Positions 8,608 to 16,426 of a DNA stretch of 54,440 nt are shown in pieces (positions within the stretch are counted from its first letter, which is position 1; the number at the start of each line of letters is the position of its first letter). This DNA is from an uncultured Verrucomicrobiales bacterium (GTDB lineage Bacteria; Verrucomicrobiota; Verrucomicrobiia; Verrucomicrobiales; Akkermansiaceae), in contig CAKZMG010000213.1 of NCBI GenBank assembly GCA_937128235.1, forward strand, positions 77,255 to 131,694, given 5' to 3'. The notes beneath the pieces were generated by a model, which was given only the letters and a program-made list of their open reading frames with translations, was not told where the DNA came from and searched no databases. Both the position numbers and the translations under genes were made by a program.

Positions 8608-10041
8608 TTATCCCTCTGGTTTATTTTCTGCTTTCTCCGTGGACTCTGAATCTGGCTCAGGCTTAGACTCTGGCTCAGGCTTCTCTTCTTTCGCAGTCAC
8701 TTTCTTAGCCGTCTTTTTTGCCGCTTTCTTAGCCGCAGGCTTCTTAGATGCTGATGAAGGGAAGAGTAATCCATTATTCATGAAAATCACGTAGCCTTCA
8801 TTGATAAGCCAATGCAGATCATGATACCACTCGAACTTCGCTTTTTCTTCGATGCCTTCTGGGCAGACATTTTTCCAGAGCGCATCAATGCCAGACCCTG
8901 AATGATCATTCACCCATGTGTAGATAGCCTTCGGGCGATCCGCCATGTTGAGGTCTTCTGGCAGCATGTGTGGCCTGGATGGTCCGCAGTGAAGCTTCCC
9001 CTGCCACTTAAATACTGCTAGCTGTCTCCCAGAAAGCTGACGACATAAGAATGATGATAGATCACCTGGGTAGCGGCGCTGCTCTTGGATAGATTCCTTG
9101 AGGCAAGTTAGTAGCCCTGGCGATAGTTTCTTCGCTTCTATATCAGATGGGACTTGTGCTTTTCGGGTCTTATGAAAATTGTTTTCAAATTCAGATGTTG
9201 CCAAATGCTGTAGCATCGCTGTCTTACTATCAAATACCACAGACTCATCACTAGCTAGCTTATAGACCGTGCGCTTGGTCATGCTTTCTTTCCAGAGATT
9301 TACCACATCCTCGCCACTTTCGGTAACGATGCGCTTCTTGTAGTTTTCTAGCGTGAAATGACTGAATTTAGTGCGATGCAGCTCAATCACTCTATCCTGA
9401 TAACCATGGAAATTTGTAGGTCCCAGAAGTTCCCCACTGATTCCGCATTTGGCGATGTTTTGGAAATCACCAGCCGGTGCCTCTACCTCTAGCTCCTCAG
9501 GCTTATAGATAGTATTGATCCACTCAGCGCTGGCTGCGTAGGTCAGACATTCATCCTTGGTCAGAAATACAGCATTATCATGCTTGGCTTGCAGTAGCTC
9601 AGGTCCTTTGTCTTCGCTCTTTAAAATAATATGAAAACGATCTCTCGCACCTAGCACCACACGCGCTAGATCAAACACTGAATACGTTCTGCCAGATGCT
9701 GAAATTTCCTTCACTAGGTTATCCACACCTTCCTCGATAGGCATGATGCTAGCTGAAACACCCTCAGTAGCAGGCACGAAGACTCTGCGCGGCTTGCGGT
9801 CACGTGAGTCATTGTGTCTTTGATTGTGATTTGGCTTAGATCTGAAATCACGGTTTCCGTCACCGCGTCCGCCACCGCCTTGGCGTGGTTTTCTACCACC
9901 TTCCTTGCGCTTGGGACGCTCGCCCTTGTGTTCACGATACTGCTTAGCGGGCTTCTCGCCCTTTGCACCCTTCCGTGCCCATGCCGGTCCAAAATCCAGA
10001 CCGCTGAGGTCTAAGGATTGATTATCTGATGATTCGCTCAT
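8608..10041 (-). CDS. Basic protein with Arg/Gly-rich N-terminus and histone H1-like Lys/Ala tail
   Basis: Unknown function; probably binds nucleic acid. The frame is open to an ATG at 10107, but I prefer the ATG at 10041 (MSESSDNQSLDLSGLDFGPAW, 477 residues), which removes an unlikely Cys/Trp-rich leader. Residues about 20-90 are very rich in Lys, Arg and Gly (KPRQGGGGRGDGNRDFR). The middle 300 residues look globular and include cysteines near HMLPEDLNMADRPKAIYTWV. The C-terminus alternates Lys and Ala (KKPAAKKAAKKTAKK) and then turns acidic (Pro-Glu repeats). It heads the minus-strand unit with the membrane protein and ruvA and is divergent from the nuo operon. An RNA- or DNA-binding role is inferred from composition and neighbour only. 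Confidence 0.75.
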   Translation of the reverse strand: MSESSDNQSLDLSGLDFGPAWARKGAKGEKPAKQYREHKGERPKRKEGGRKPRQGGGGRGDGNRDFRSKPNHNQRHNDSRDRKPRRVFVPATEGVSASIMPIEEGVDNLVKEISASGRTYSVFDLARVVLGARDRFHIILKSEDKGPELLQAKHDNAVFLTKDECLTYAASAEWINTIYKPEELEVEAPAGDFQNIAKCGISGELLGPTNFHGYQDRVIELHRTKFSHFTLENYKKRIVTESGEDVVNLWKESMTKRTVYKLASDESVVFDSKTAMLQHLATSEFENNFHKTRKAQVPSDIEAKKLSPGLLTCLKESIQEQRRYPGDLSSFLCRQLSGRQLAVFKWQGKLHCGPSRPHMLPEDLNMADRPKAIYTWVNDHSGSGIDALWKNVCPEGIEEKAKFEWYHDLHWLINEGYVIFMNNGLLFPSSASKKPAAKKAAKKTAKKVTAKEEKPEPESKPEPDSESTEKAENKPEG

Positions 10042-10200
10042 ATTGAAGAACCGACAATACAGATTTTCAACCCAACGGCAACCCCAGTTTTCAGGGAATT
10101 TTAACATGCATCTCGTTGAGTTAAATCGGGCTGTGTCATTTCATCTAAACTCATGAGAAATTTAGGATAATTCGCAGTGATTTGGCTTAGAAATTTTAGG

Positions 10201-10220
10201 CTTGTGAAATTTTTCACAAG
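10201..10220. promoter_or_regulatory. Palindrome upstream of the nuo operon
   Basis: Arms CTTGTGAA and TTCACAAG, perfect over 8 bases with a 4-base AT spacer, 88 bases before the nuoD start. The gap carries divergent transcription of the nuo operon and the basic-protein/ruvA unit. The length and symmetry are those of a dimeric repressor or activator site, and the TGTGA...TCACA core resembles a CRP/FNR-family half-site pair. A hairpin is the other possibility. There is no functional evidence. Confidence 0.4.
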
Positions 10221-10270
10221 CTCCTTGACCAATCGGCAGAAATTTGGCTCACTCTCTGCGGTTAGCTGTA

Positions 10271-10304
10271 ATGAAAATGTTCATCAACACTGCTAAATTT
10301 TCAT
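10271..10304 (+). promoter_or_regulatory. Leader inverted repeat and possible short upstream ORF before nuoD
   Basis: ATGAAAAT at 10271-10278 is complementary to ATTTTCAT at 10297-10304, with an 18-base spacer, ending three bases before the nuoD ATG. The same stretch can be read as a 17-codon ORF (ATG 10271, TGA 10322-10324, encoding MKMFINTAKFSSYEDDY) that overlaps the nuoD start in another frame. Either could modulate nuoD initiation. The AT-rich stem is weak and the ORF could be chance. Confidence 0.25.
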
Positions 10305-10307
10305 CCT

Positions 10308-11564
10308 ATGAAGACGACTACTGATTACCAAGCCCCTGATAATGCACAAAAGGCTGCGGACTTTGCCTCCGACTACCAAGCTGAAACTACTGACCTCATG
10401 GGTGACAAAATGGTGCTCAACATGGGGCCATCACACCCTGCTACTCATGGAGTTCTGCGTCTTATCTTGGAGCTTGATGGCGAGGTTATTACCAAAGCAG
10501 ATCCAGACATTGGCTTCCTTCACCGTGGCGATGAAAAGATCGCGGAGAACATGCATTACAATCAGTTTATCCCCTACACTGACCGGCTCGACTACCTTGC
10601 CCCGCTCGCTAATAACGTAGCCTACGCCTGTGCTGTAGAGAAGCTCATGGGCTGGGAACTACCTCCACGCGGACAAGCCGTGCGCGTGCTCGCATGTGAA
10701 TTAGCCAGAATTTCATCCCACATGCTCGGAGTAGGAGTCTGCGCCATGGACGTGGGAGCCATGACCGTTTTCCTCTATACTTTCAACGAGCGAGAGAAGA
10801 TCTACAACCTCTGCGAACAGCTCACAGGTGCTAGATTCACTACCTCATACACTAGGATTGGTGGGCAAATCCGTGATTTACCAGAGGGTTTTGATGCTCG
10901 CGTGAGAACATTTCTCAAGGAATGCTCCGAGCAGATCGATGAAATAGCCGCACTGCTCGATAAGAACAAGATCTTCATCAAGCGTATGTGTGATGTTGGT
11001 ACTATTTCAAAAGAAGATGCCATTTCCTACGGCATGACAGGCCCTAACCTCCGCGCATCAGGCGTAGAGCGTGACCTCAGAAAAGACTCACCCTATCTAG
11101 GCTATGAGCAGTATGATTTTGATGTCCCAGTGGCTGAAGAAGGCGATTGCTATGCGCGTTACCAAGTGCGCATGGAAGAAATGAGACAGTCCATCCGCAT
11201 CATCGAGCAAGTTCTAGATACCTTACCAGAAGGTCCTGTGAACATTGTGGATCCCAAAAGCACGCTCCCAGACAAGGAACGCGTTCTTATGTCCATGGAG
11301 GAGCTCATTCACCACTTTATCGTCTCCACGCAGGGCATTGATGCTCCGAAAGGCGAAGTTTACTTTGGTCACGAAAACCCGAAAGGCGAACTCGGATTCT
11401 ACATTCACTCAAAGGGAGGCGGAGTCCCGCACCGTCTCAAGATCCGCAGCCCATCCTTCGTCAACCTCTCCATCTGCTCCGAGCTACTCAAAGGCACGAT
11501 GGTCTCTGACGTCCCAGCCATCTTAGGCTCACTAGACTTCGTGATGGGCGAGTGCGACCGTTAA
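10308..11564 (+). CDS. nuoD: NADH-quinone oxidoreductase subunit D
   Basis: 49-kDa-type subunit of complex I, in the peripheral arm at the quinone-binding site. The 418 residues show the family hallmarks: MVLNMGPSHPATHGVLRL (about 35-52), DIGFLHRGDEKIAE, the DRLDYLAPL stretch, ARISSHMLG, and the C-terminal LGSLDFVMGECDR. The N-terminal 30 residues are poorly conserved; an alternative start at the Met before GDKMVLN is possible. It is the first gene of this operon, whereas nuoA, nuoB and nuoC normally precede it, so those must lie at another locus. It is followed 19 bases later by nuoE. Confidence 0.97.
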   Translation: MKTTTDYQAPDNAQKAADFASDYQAETTDLMGDKMVLNMGPSHPATHGVLRLILELDGEVITKADPDIGFLHRGDEKIAENMHYNQFIPYTDRLDYLAPLANNVAYACAVEKLMGWELPPRGQAVRVLACELARISSHMLGVGVCAMDVGAMTVFLYTFNEREKIYNLCEQLTGARFTTSYTRIGGQIRDLPEGFDARVRTFLKECSEQIDEIAALLDKNKIFIKRMCDVGTISKEDAISYGMTGPNLRASGVERDLRKDSPYLGYEQYDFDVPVAEEGDCYARYQVRMEEMRQSIRIIEQVLDTLPEGPVNIVDPKSTLPDKERVLMSMEELIHHFIVSTQGIDAPKGEVYFGHENPKGELGFYIHSKGGGVPHRLKIRSPSFVNLSICSELLKGTMVSDVPAILGSLDFVMGECDR

Positions 11565-11583
11565 AATTTCAAACTTTACAAAA

Positions 11584-12144
11584 ATGAACACACTAGAAAA
11601 AAACGTCGCTTCACCAGTGACTCCAGGTGAGCAGCATTTCCCTCCTTTTGAGGTGAGTGATGATATCATCGCACTTGCAGATGAGCGTATTTCTCATTAT
11701 CCAGAAAGCAAGCTGTCTGCTGTGCTTCCGTTGATTCATATTGTCCAGCATAAGCACGGATTCGTCTCTAAGGAAGCGATTACTTGGATCGCTGGCAAGC
11801 TTGAGATTGAGCCAATGAAAGTCGTCTCGGTGGTTACTTTCTACCCAGGCTTCCGTCAGTCCGCTCCAGGAAAATTTCACTATCGCGTCTGCCGCACGCT
11901 GTCTTGTGCGATGGCTGGGTCATATGAGCTCATGGATCAGATCTGTGAGATTACCGGCATTGACCGCTCCAAGCTCTCACATCATCACCCTATCGTGGTT
12001 TCTCCTTGTGGAATGTATTCTGTGGAATTTGCCGAGTGCCTCGCTTCTTGCGGATCAGCTCCAGTCTGTCTCGTGAATGATGATTTCCACGAGAACATCA
12101 AGCCTGAAAACGCTCAGGATCTCATCAACAAATATCAGCCATAA
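11584..12144 (+). CDS. nuoE: NADH-quinone oxidoreductase subunit E
   Basis: 24-kDa-type subunit of the NADH dehydrogenase module, thioredoxin-like fold with one [2Fe-2S] cluster. The four ligand cysteines are visible as C103-x4-C108 and C152-x3-C156 (CRTLSC and ECLASC). Length (186 residues) is normal for a NuoE without C-terminal extension; the helix-hairpin-helix extension found on some NuoE proteins is instead on NuoJ here. nuoF follows after 6 bases, consistent with the obligate NuoE-NuoF complex. Confidence 0.96.
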   Translation: MNTLEKNVASPVTPGEQHFPPFEVSDDIIALADERISHYPESKLSAVLPLIHIVQHKHGFVSKEAITWIAGKLEIEPMKVVSVVTFYPGFRQSAPGKFHYRVCRTLSCAMAGSYELMDQICEITGIDRSKLSHHHPIVVSPCGMYSVEFAECLASCGSAPVCLVNDDFHENIKPENAQDLINKYQP

Positions 12145-12150
12145 TTTATC

Positions 12151-13557
12151 ATGAGCCACTCCGACAGAGTCAAATACTTACCAGGTAAAGAACCGCATCC
12201 ACGCGAGCACCGTCTTATTTTCAAAAATATCGACCGTGAAGGCTGGGATCCATCTATCGACTGCTACATGCAGGACGGTGGCTATGATCAGCTTAAGAAA
12301 GCGATCACGATGGAACCAATCGACATCACCAACGAAGTCAAGACATCTGGTCTCCGAGGCCGTGGTGGTGCTGGCTTCCCTACTGGCGTGAAATGGGGAT
12401 TCATCCCACCAGGAAATACCAAGCCAGTGTATCTCATCTGCAACTGTGATGAATCTGAGCCGGGAACATTTAAGGACAGATACATCGTCCACCAAGACCC
12501 GCATCAGCTCATCGAAGGCATGGTAATTTCTGCATTTGCAGTAGGTGCCCACACGGCATTCATCTACATGCGTGAAGAATTCCCAGAGGCTGCCATCATC
12601 ATGGAAAAAGCCATTGAGGAAGCGCGTGAGAAAGGATTTGTGGGTAAAAATATCCTCGGAAGCGGATTCGACCTTGAAATCTGGGTTCACCGCGGAGCTG
12701 CTGCTTATATCTGTGGTGAGGAGACTGGACTCATCGAGTCACTCGAAGGCAAACGCCCTTACCCACGCATCAAGCCTCCCTACTTCCCTGCTGCGCTTGG
12801 TCTCTACATGGCTCCTACTATTGTAAATAATGTGGAGTCACTCTGTCATGTAAAGCACATTATCGAGATGGGTGGTGAGGAATACGCTAAGTTAGGAGTC
12901 GATAGAAACACAGGGACGCGAATCCTCTGCGTCTCTGGCGATGTCAAAAAGCCTGGCTACTACGAAATCCAAGTTGGAAAAATGACCATGCGCGAGCTGC
13001 TCAATGAAGTCTGTGGAGGACCGCTCGATGGCAGAGAATTTAAAGCCGTCATCCCCGGAGGCTCATCCTCTAAAATTCTCCGCTGTGATGAGACATTTAA
13101 AATCGGCAGAGGCGATGATGCTACAGACCTCAGCTTCTGGGATATCCAGCTAGATTTCGACACCCTCGCAGCCTGCGGATCAATGGCAGGCTCAGGCGGA
13201 GTCATCGTGCTAGACAATTCCCGCAAAATGTCCTGGGTGCTCAATAACATCAATCACTTCTACGCACACGAGTCATGCGGTCAGTGCACACCATGTCGTG
13301 AAGGATCCACTTGGATGAAGAAAATTTCTGACCGCATCGTGGAAGGAAAAGCCAGCCCAGAAGACATCAAGACTCTCGAAGAAGTAGCATACCAGATAGA
13401 TGGTAAAACCGTCTGTGCCTTCGGAGAAGCATCCTCATGGCCCGTAGAAGCCATCATCGATAAATTCCGCGGAGAACTCACCGCTGAAACCAGCGAAACC
13501 AACGAAAGACTCTCTAAAGAACAGCTCCAGAGGGAACAATTCTTAGGCAAAGTATAA
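12151..13557 (+). CDS. nuoF: NADH-quinone oxidoreductase subunit F
   Basis: 51-kDa-type flavoprotein that oxidises NADH. FMN and NADH sites are marked by GLRGRGGAGFPTGVKW (about 68-82) and CDESEPGTFKDR. The [4Fe-4S] N3 cluster ligands are the ESCGQCTPCREG motif (about 375-385) and the Cys in TVCAFGEA near 421. The 468-residue length is slightly longer than typical because of a Glu/Thr-rich tail. The stop codon is followed after one base by the DUF805-like gene, which separates nuoF from nuoG. Confidence 0.97.
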   Translation: MSHSDRVKYLPGKEPHPREHRLIFKNIDREGWDPSIDCYMQDGGYDQLKKAITMEPIDITNEVKTSGLRGRGGAGFPTGVKWGFIPPGNTKPVYLICNCDESEPGTFKDRYIVHQDPHQLIEGMVISAFAVGAHTAFIYMREEFPEAAIIMEKAIEEAREKGFVGKNILGSGFDLEIWVHRGAAAYICGEETGLIESLEGKRPYPRIKPPYFPAALGLYMAPTIVNNVESLCHVKHIIEMGGEEYAKLGVDRNTGTRILCVSGDVKKPGYYEIQVGKMTMRELLNEVCGGPLDGREFKAVIPGGSSSKILRCDETFKIGRGDDATDLSFWDIQLDFDTLAACGSMAGSGGVIVLDNSRKMSWVLNNINHFYAHESCGQCTPCREGSTWMKKISDRIVEGKASPEDIKTLEEVAYQIDGKTVCAFGEASSWPVEAIIDKFRGELTAETSETNERLSKEQLQREQFLGKV

Positions 13558-13558
13558 C

Positions 13559-14131
13559 ATGGCAGCAGTAGATTACAGGAACCCTCAGAACATGCTCTCT
13601 AAGTCATCAGAGAACAAAGAGACACCTGTGTCTGACACTTCAGCCTTCCAGAATTTCTACGATCTATTTTTCAGAGATTACGGGTTTTTAAGTAGATCAC
13701 AGTATCTCTTTTGTTTTCTCACCGGCCTCACTATACTACCTCTGCTAGTTCTCAAATTGATAAAGAACAAAGGCTACATTGCAAGTGTGTCACCAAAGCA
13801 GCATACCTTTAAGTTCATTATTCTTCTAGCTTTAATATGCTCTTACATTGTTGGCTACTACATAGAAAATTTCGCTGTAGCAATAATCCTAGGTGTTTTA
13901 GTTGGCTTAATTTTATTTGTTAAAATACTCATCTTTATCATTACTACATTTTCCAGAATAGCAGCAAAAAGATTTGCAGACACAGGTTGCGCTAACTACC
14001 CCATATCTTCTTTCGTTCTTCTATTTGTTTTAGGCTTCATTGGCACACTGATAAACTTTTTCTTTTTATTACTAACTTCTAGCTCAGAAAATAAACCTGT
14101 TCATTCTAAACATACCGTTATTATTAGTTAA
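13559..14131 (+). CDS. DUF805-like membrane protein inserted between nuoF and nuoG
   Basis: A 190-residue inner-membrane protein of unknown function. After a polar N-terminus (residues 1-35), the FFRDYGFLSRSQYLFCF stretch recalls the GR.SRxEYW motif of DUF805, and RIAAKRFADTGCANYP corresponds to the family's R..DTG signature. Four membrane helices are likely (about 48-65, 80-98, 103-130, 150-172). The start ATG lies one base after the nuoF stop; a second in-frame Met at residue 12 is an alternative. Base composition is visibly more AT-rich than nuoF and nuoG. It is not a complex I subunit, and unlike the three cassettes downstream it has no flanking inverted repeats. Confidence 0.8.
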   Translation: MAAVDYRNPQNMLSKSSENKETPVSDTSAFQNFYDLFFRDYGFLSRSQYLFCFLTGLTILPLLVLKLIKNKGYIASVSPKQHTFKFIILLALICSYIVGYYIENFAVAIILGVLVGLILFVKILIFIITTFSRIAAKRFADTGCANYPISSFVLLFVLGFIGTLINFFFLLLTSSSENKPVHSKHTVIIS

Positions 14132-14167
14132 AACAATTTTAGATCGAACCTCATACAAATCATCATC

Positions 14168-15904
14168 ATGTCAGAAACACTCACACCACAACTTCCAAAA
14201 GACGAGGCCGCTGAAAAGGGGCTCGTGAACGTGCAGATCGATGGCACCTGGATCCAGGTGCCTAAGGGCACTCGTATGATCGAGGCCTGTAAGATGGCTG
14301 AGAAGGAAGTTCCCCACTATTGCTATCATCCTAAGCTCACATCTCCAGGAAACTGCCGCATGTGCCTCGTCCAGATGGGAATGCCCCCTCGCCCTGCGCC
14401 TGGTGCTGAGCCTGTCTATGGAGATGATGGCTATCAGGAAATCGGCTGGATGCCACGCCCAGTCATCTCTTGCGCTAATACTGTCGGTGAAAACATGGGG
14501 ATCAGAACTACCGGTAAACTCGTAGAAGAAGTGCGTGAAGGTGTGATGGAGTTTCTCCTTATCAATCACCCACTCGACTGCCCTATCTGTGACCAAGCTG
14601 GTGAGTGTTCACTGCAAGAATTTTCCGTAGAACACGGTCGCGGTCAGTCACGCTTCGTGGAAGACAAGGTCAAGAAACCTAAGAACGTTGACATCGGACC
14701 ACGTATCAATCTCGATGACGAACGCTGCATCATGTGTTCACGCTGTATCCGCTTCATGGATGAAGTAGCTGATGACGCTGTGCTCGGTTTCTCTGAGAGA
14801 GGAACGCACACCACAGTCACTTGCCACCCGGATCGTAGATTAGATTCTAACTACGGCATGAACACCATCGATCTCTGCCCCGTTGGAGCGCTTACCTCTA
14901 AGGATTTCAGATTCCAAATGAGAGTCTGGTTCCTCAAGGAGACAAATTCTATCGATGTCAACTGCGGCACTGGATGCAACACGACTATTTGGACACGCGG
15001 AAGCAAAGTTTATCGAGTCACTCCACGCAGAAATGATGATGTAAACTCAGAATGGATGCCAGATTCTCACCGCCTCGCATTTCATGAGACTCAGGGAGAT
15101 GATCGACTCACTGATCCGATGATCAAAGTGGATGGAAAACATGAGATCACAGACTGGAACACCGCTCTAACAGCAGCTGCTGATGCGCTAAAAGAATTTC
15201 AAGCTAGCGAAATAGCAATCATCGCTTCTGCACGCCAAACAAACGAAGAACTTTTCCTCACCAAAGCCCTTGCAGACACGCTAGGCATCACAACTCTAGC
15301 CACAGTGCCACGCACAGGTGAGCCAGACGGAAAACTTATCTCTGCAGATAGGAATCCAAATACCAACGGTGCAAATCTCATCCTTGGAGCTACTCCCACA
15401 ACAGAAATCATTAAACAAAAGCTCCACAGTGGCGAAATCAAAGCTCTCCTCATCCTAAATGAAGACGTCTTTGAAGCAGCAGGATTCACCCACGATGACC
15501 TAGCCCCTGCTGAGTTCATCATTTCATCAAACATCATTGCTAACAAAACTGCACACGCCAGCGACATTTTCCTCCCTGGAGCAAGCTTCGCAGAAAAACG
15601 CGGCAGCATGATCAACGTAACAGGCAGACTCCAGCGCCTCAACCAAGCCATCCAGCCCACTGGAAATGCCAGAGAAGACTGGGAAATCATCCGCGACCTC
15701 ATCCTCACCATAACCGGTGAAAAGAACGACATGTTCATGATCGAAAACGTGCTAAAAATGATCGCGACGAATATACCAGAATTTAACGGAATCACCTTCT
15801 CAAAGATAGGTGACCAAGGCATCCCGCTCATCGAAACCGGCGTAGAAATCCCACTCCTAACCAAAGAAAGAGCCCAAGCAGCAGCGGGCATTATTGTTGG
15901 GTAG
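14168..15904 (+). CDS. nuoG: NADH-quinone oxidoreductase subunit G (short form)
   Basis: 75-kDa-type iron-sulfur subunit of the complex I peripheral arm. The N-terminal [2Fe-2S] domain has C52, C63 and C66 (HYCYHP, GNCRMC) with the fourth Cys near 102. The His/Cys cluster follows (HPLDCPICDQAGECSLQ, about 133-150), then a ferredoxin-like domain with CIMCSRCIRF and DLCPVGAL. The 4Fe-4S/molybdopterin domain starts near residue 255 (IDVNCGTGCNTTIW). At 578 residues the molybdopterin-like part is much shorter than in E. coli NuoG (about 900), as in several other phyla. A GxxExxY cassette begins immediately after the stop. Confidence 0.95.
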   Translation: MSETLTPQLPKDEAAEKGLVNVQIDGTWIQVPKGTRMIEACKMAEKEVPHYCYHPKLTSPGNCRMCLVQMGMPPRPAPGAEPVYGDDGYQEIGWMPRPVISCANTVGENMGIRTTGKLVEEVREGVMEFLLINHPLDCPICDQAGECSLQEFSVEHGRGQSRFVEDKVKKPKNVDIGPRINLDDERCIMCSRCIRFMDEVADDAVLGFSERGTHTTVTCHPDRRLDSNYGMNTIDLCPVGALTSKDFRFQMRVWFLKETNSIDVNCGTGCNTTIWTRGSKVYRVTPRRNDDVNSEWMPDSHRLAFHETQGDDRLTDPMIKVDGKHEITDWNTALTAAADALKEFQASEIAIIASARQTNEELFLTKALADTLGITTLATVPRTGEPDGKLISADRNPNTNGANLILGATPTTEIIKQKLHSGEIKALLILNEDVFEAAGFTHDDLAPAEFIISSNIIANKTAHASDIFLPGASFAEKRGSMINVTGRLQRLNQAIQPTGNAREDWEIIRDLILTITGEKNDMFMIENVLKMIATNIPEFNGITFSKIGDQGIPLIETGVEIPLLTKERAQAAAGIIVG

Positions 15905-15906
15905 AT

Positions 15907-15946
15907 TTACACAGAATTAACAAAATGTTTCAGAATTAACAAAATT
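15907..15946. repeat. Left inverted-repeat arm of cassette A
   Basis: Contains CAGAAT at 15912 and 15931 and the variant CAAAAT at 15921 and 15940 (spacing 9, 10, 9). It is complementary to 16371-16410 with about 8 mismatches in 40. It begins two bases after the nuoG stop codon. Confidence 0.75.
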
Positions 15947-15955
15947 ACTTTTAAA

Positions 15956-16342
15956 ATGACTAAATACGATCTAGCTGGAGAAGTTATTGGATGCGCCATG
16001 GAGGTACATTCAGTGCTAGGTCATGGACTGAATGAATCTGTTTATCAAAAATCACTCGCTATCGAATTAGCAACAAAAGGATTTGAAGTCATCGTCGAAA
16101 AGAAAATCACTGTTTACTATAAAGGTCATGATGTAGGACTCTTCTCCGCTGATCTATTTATCAATCAGACTCTTATCGTAGAATTAAAAGCTGTCCGAAA
16201 TATTCTACCTGAGCACGAAGCTCAACTCGTCAACTACTTATCAGCTACCAAAACCGAAGAAGGAGTTCTCATCAACTTTGGAGCACCAAGTCTTCAATTC
16301 AAAAAGAAATTCAAAGACTACAAACCACCAAAACTTTCATAA
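15956..16342 (+). CDS. GxxExxY protein (PD-(D/E)XK nuclease-like fold), cassette A
   Basis: Small protein of the GxxExxY family (128 residues). The name-giving motif is GLNESVY (about 24-30). A PD-(D/E)XK-type core is visible as SADLFINQ...LIVELKAV, with Asp near 64 and Glu-Leu-Lys near 75, followed by HEAQLVNYL and VLINFG. The biological role of the family is unknown; a nuclease-type fold is predicted. It sits inside the inverted repeat between nuoG and nuoH, in the direction of the operon. The second GxxExxY protein at 17719 is only distantly similar, so this is not a recent tandem duplication. No Shine-Dalgarno sequence is visible. Confidence 0.9.
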   Translation: MTKYDLAGEVIGCAMEVHSVLGHGLNESVYQKSLAIELATKGFEVIVEKKITVYYKGHDVGLFSADLFINQTLIVELKAVRNILPEHEAQLVNYLSATKTEEGVLINFGAPSLQFKKKFKDYKPPKLS

Positions 16343-16370
16343 AAATCAAACGAACGCGCAACCCAAGGAA

Positions 16371-16410
16371 ATTATGTTAATTCTGAACCATTCTGCATAA
16401 TTCTGTATTA
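16371..16410. repeat. Right inverted-repeat arm of cassette A
   Basis: Carries ATTCTG at 16380, 16390 and 16400 (exact 10-base spacing) and the variant ATTATG at 16371. It is the reverse-complement counterpart of 15907-15946. It ends 16 bases before the nuoH start. Confidence 0.75.
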
Positions 16411-16426
16411 AAAAAATTTAACACAC

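Larger units (their letters stand above)
15905..16426. mobile_element. Cassette A: inverted-repeat-bounded GxxExxY element between nuoG and nuoH
   Basis: The whole nuoG-nuoH gap is one small ORF enclosed by a 40-base imperfect inverted repeat (15907-15946 and 16371-16410, about 32 of 40 positions complementary). Each arm is an array of a CAGAAT-like hexamer at 9-10 base spacing. No transposase is encoded. In the polycistronic transcript the arms could pair and place the ORF in a loop, as in 23S rRNA intervening sequences. Calling it mobile is inference from its structure and from its two analogues in the same operon. Confidence 0.6.

Noticed and set aside
12178-12690. Long open frame antisense to nuoF
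   Set aside because: It lies entirely inside a well-supported nuoF, has a low-complexity His/Asp/Arg-rich translation with no domain, and is explained by the codon pattern of the real gene.
15199-15891. 230-codon open frame antisense to nuoG
   Set aside because: Its translation is Ser/Met/Arg-rich with no recognisable motif; it mirrors the nuoG codons. There is no promoter or start context for it.
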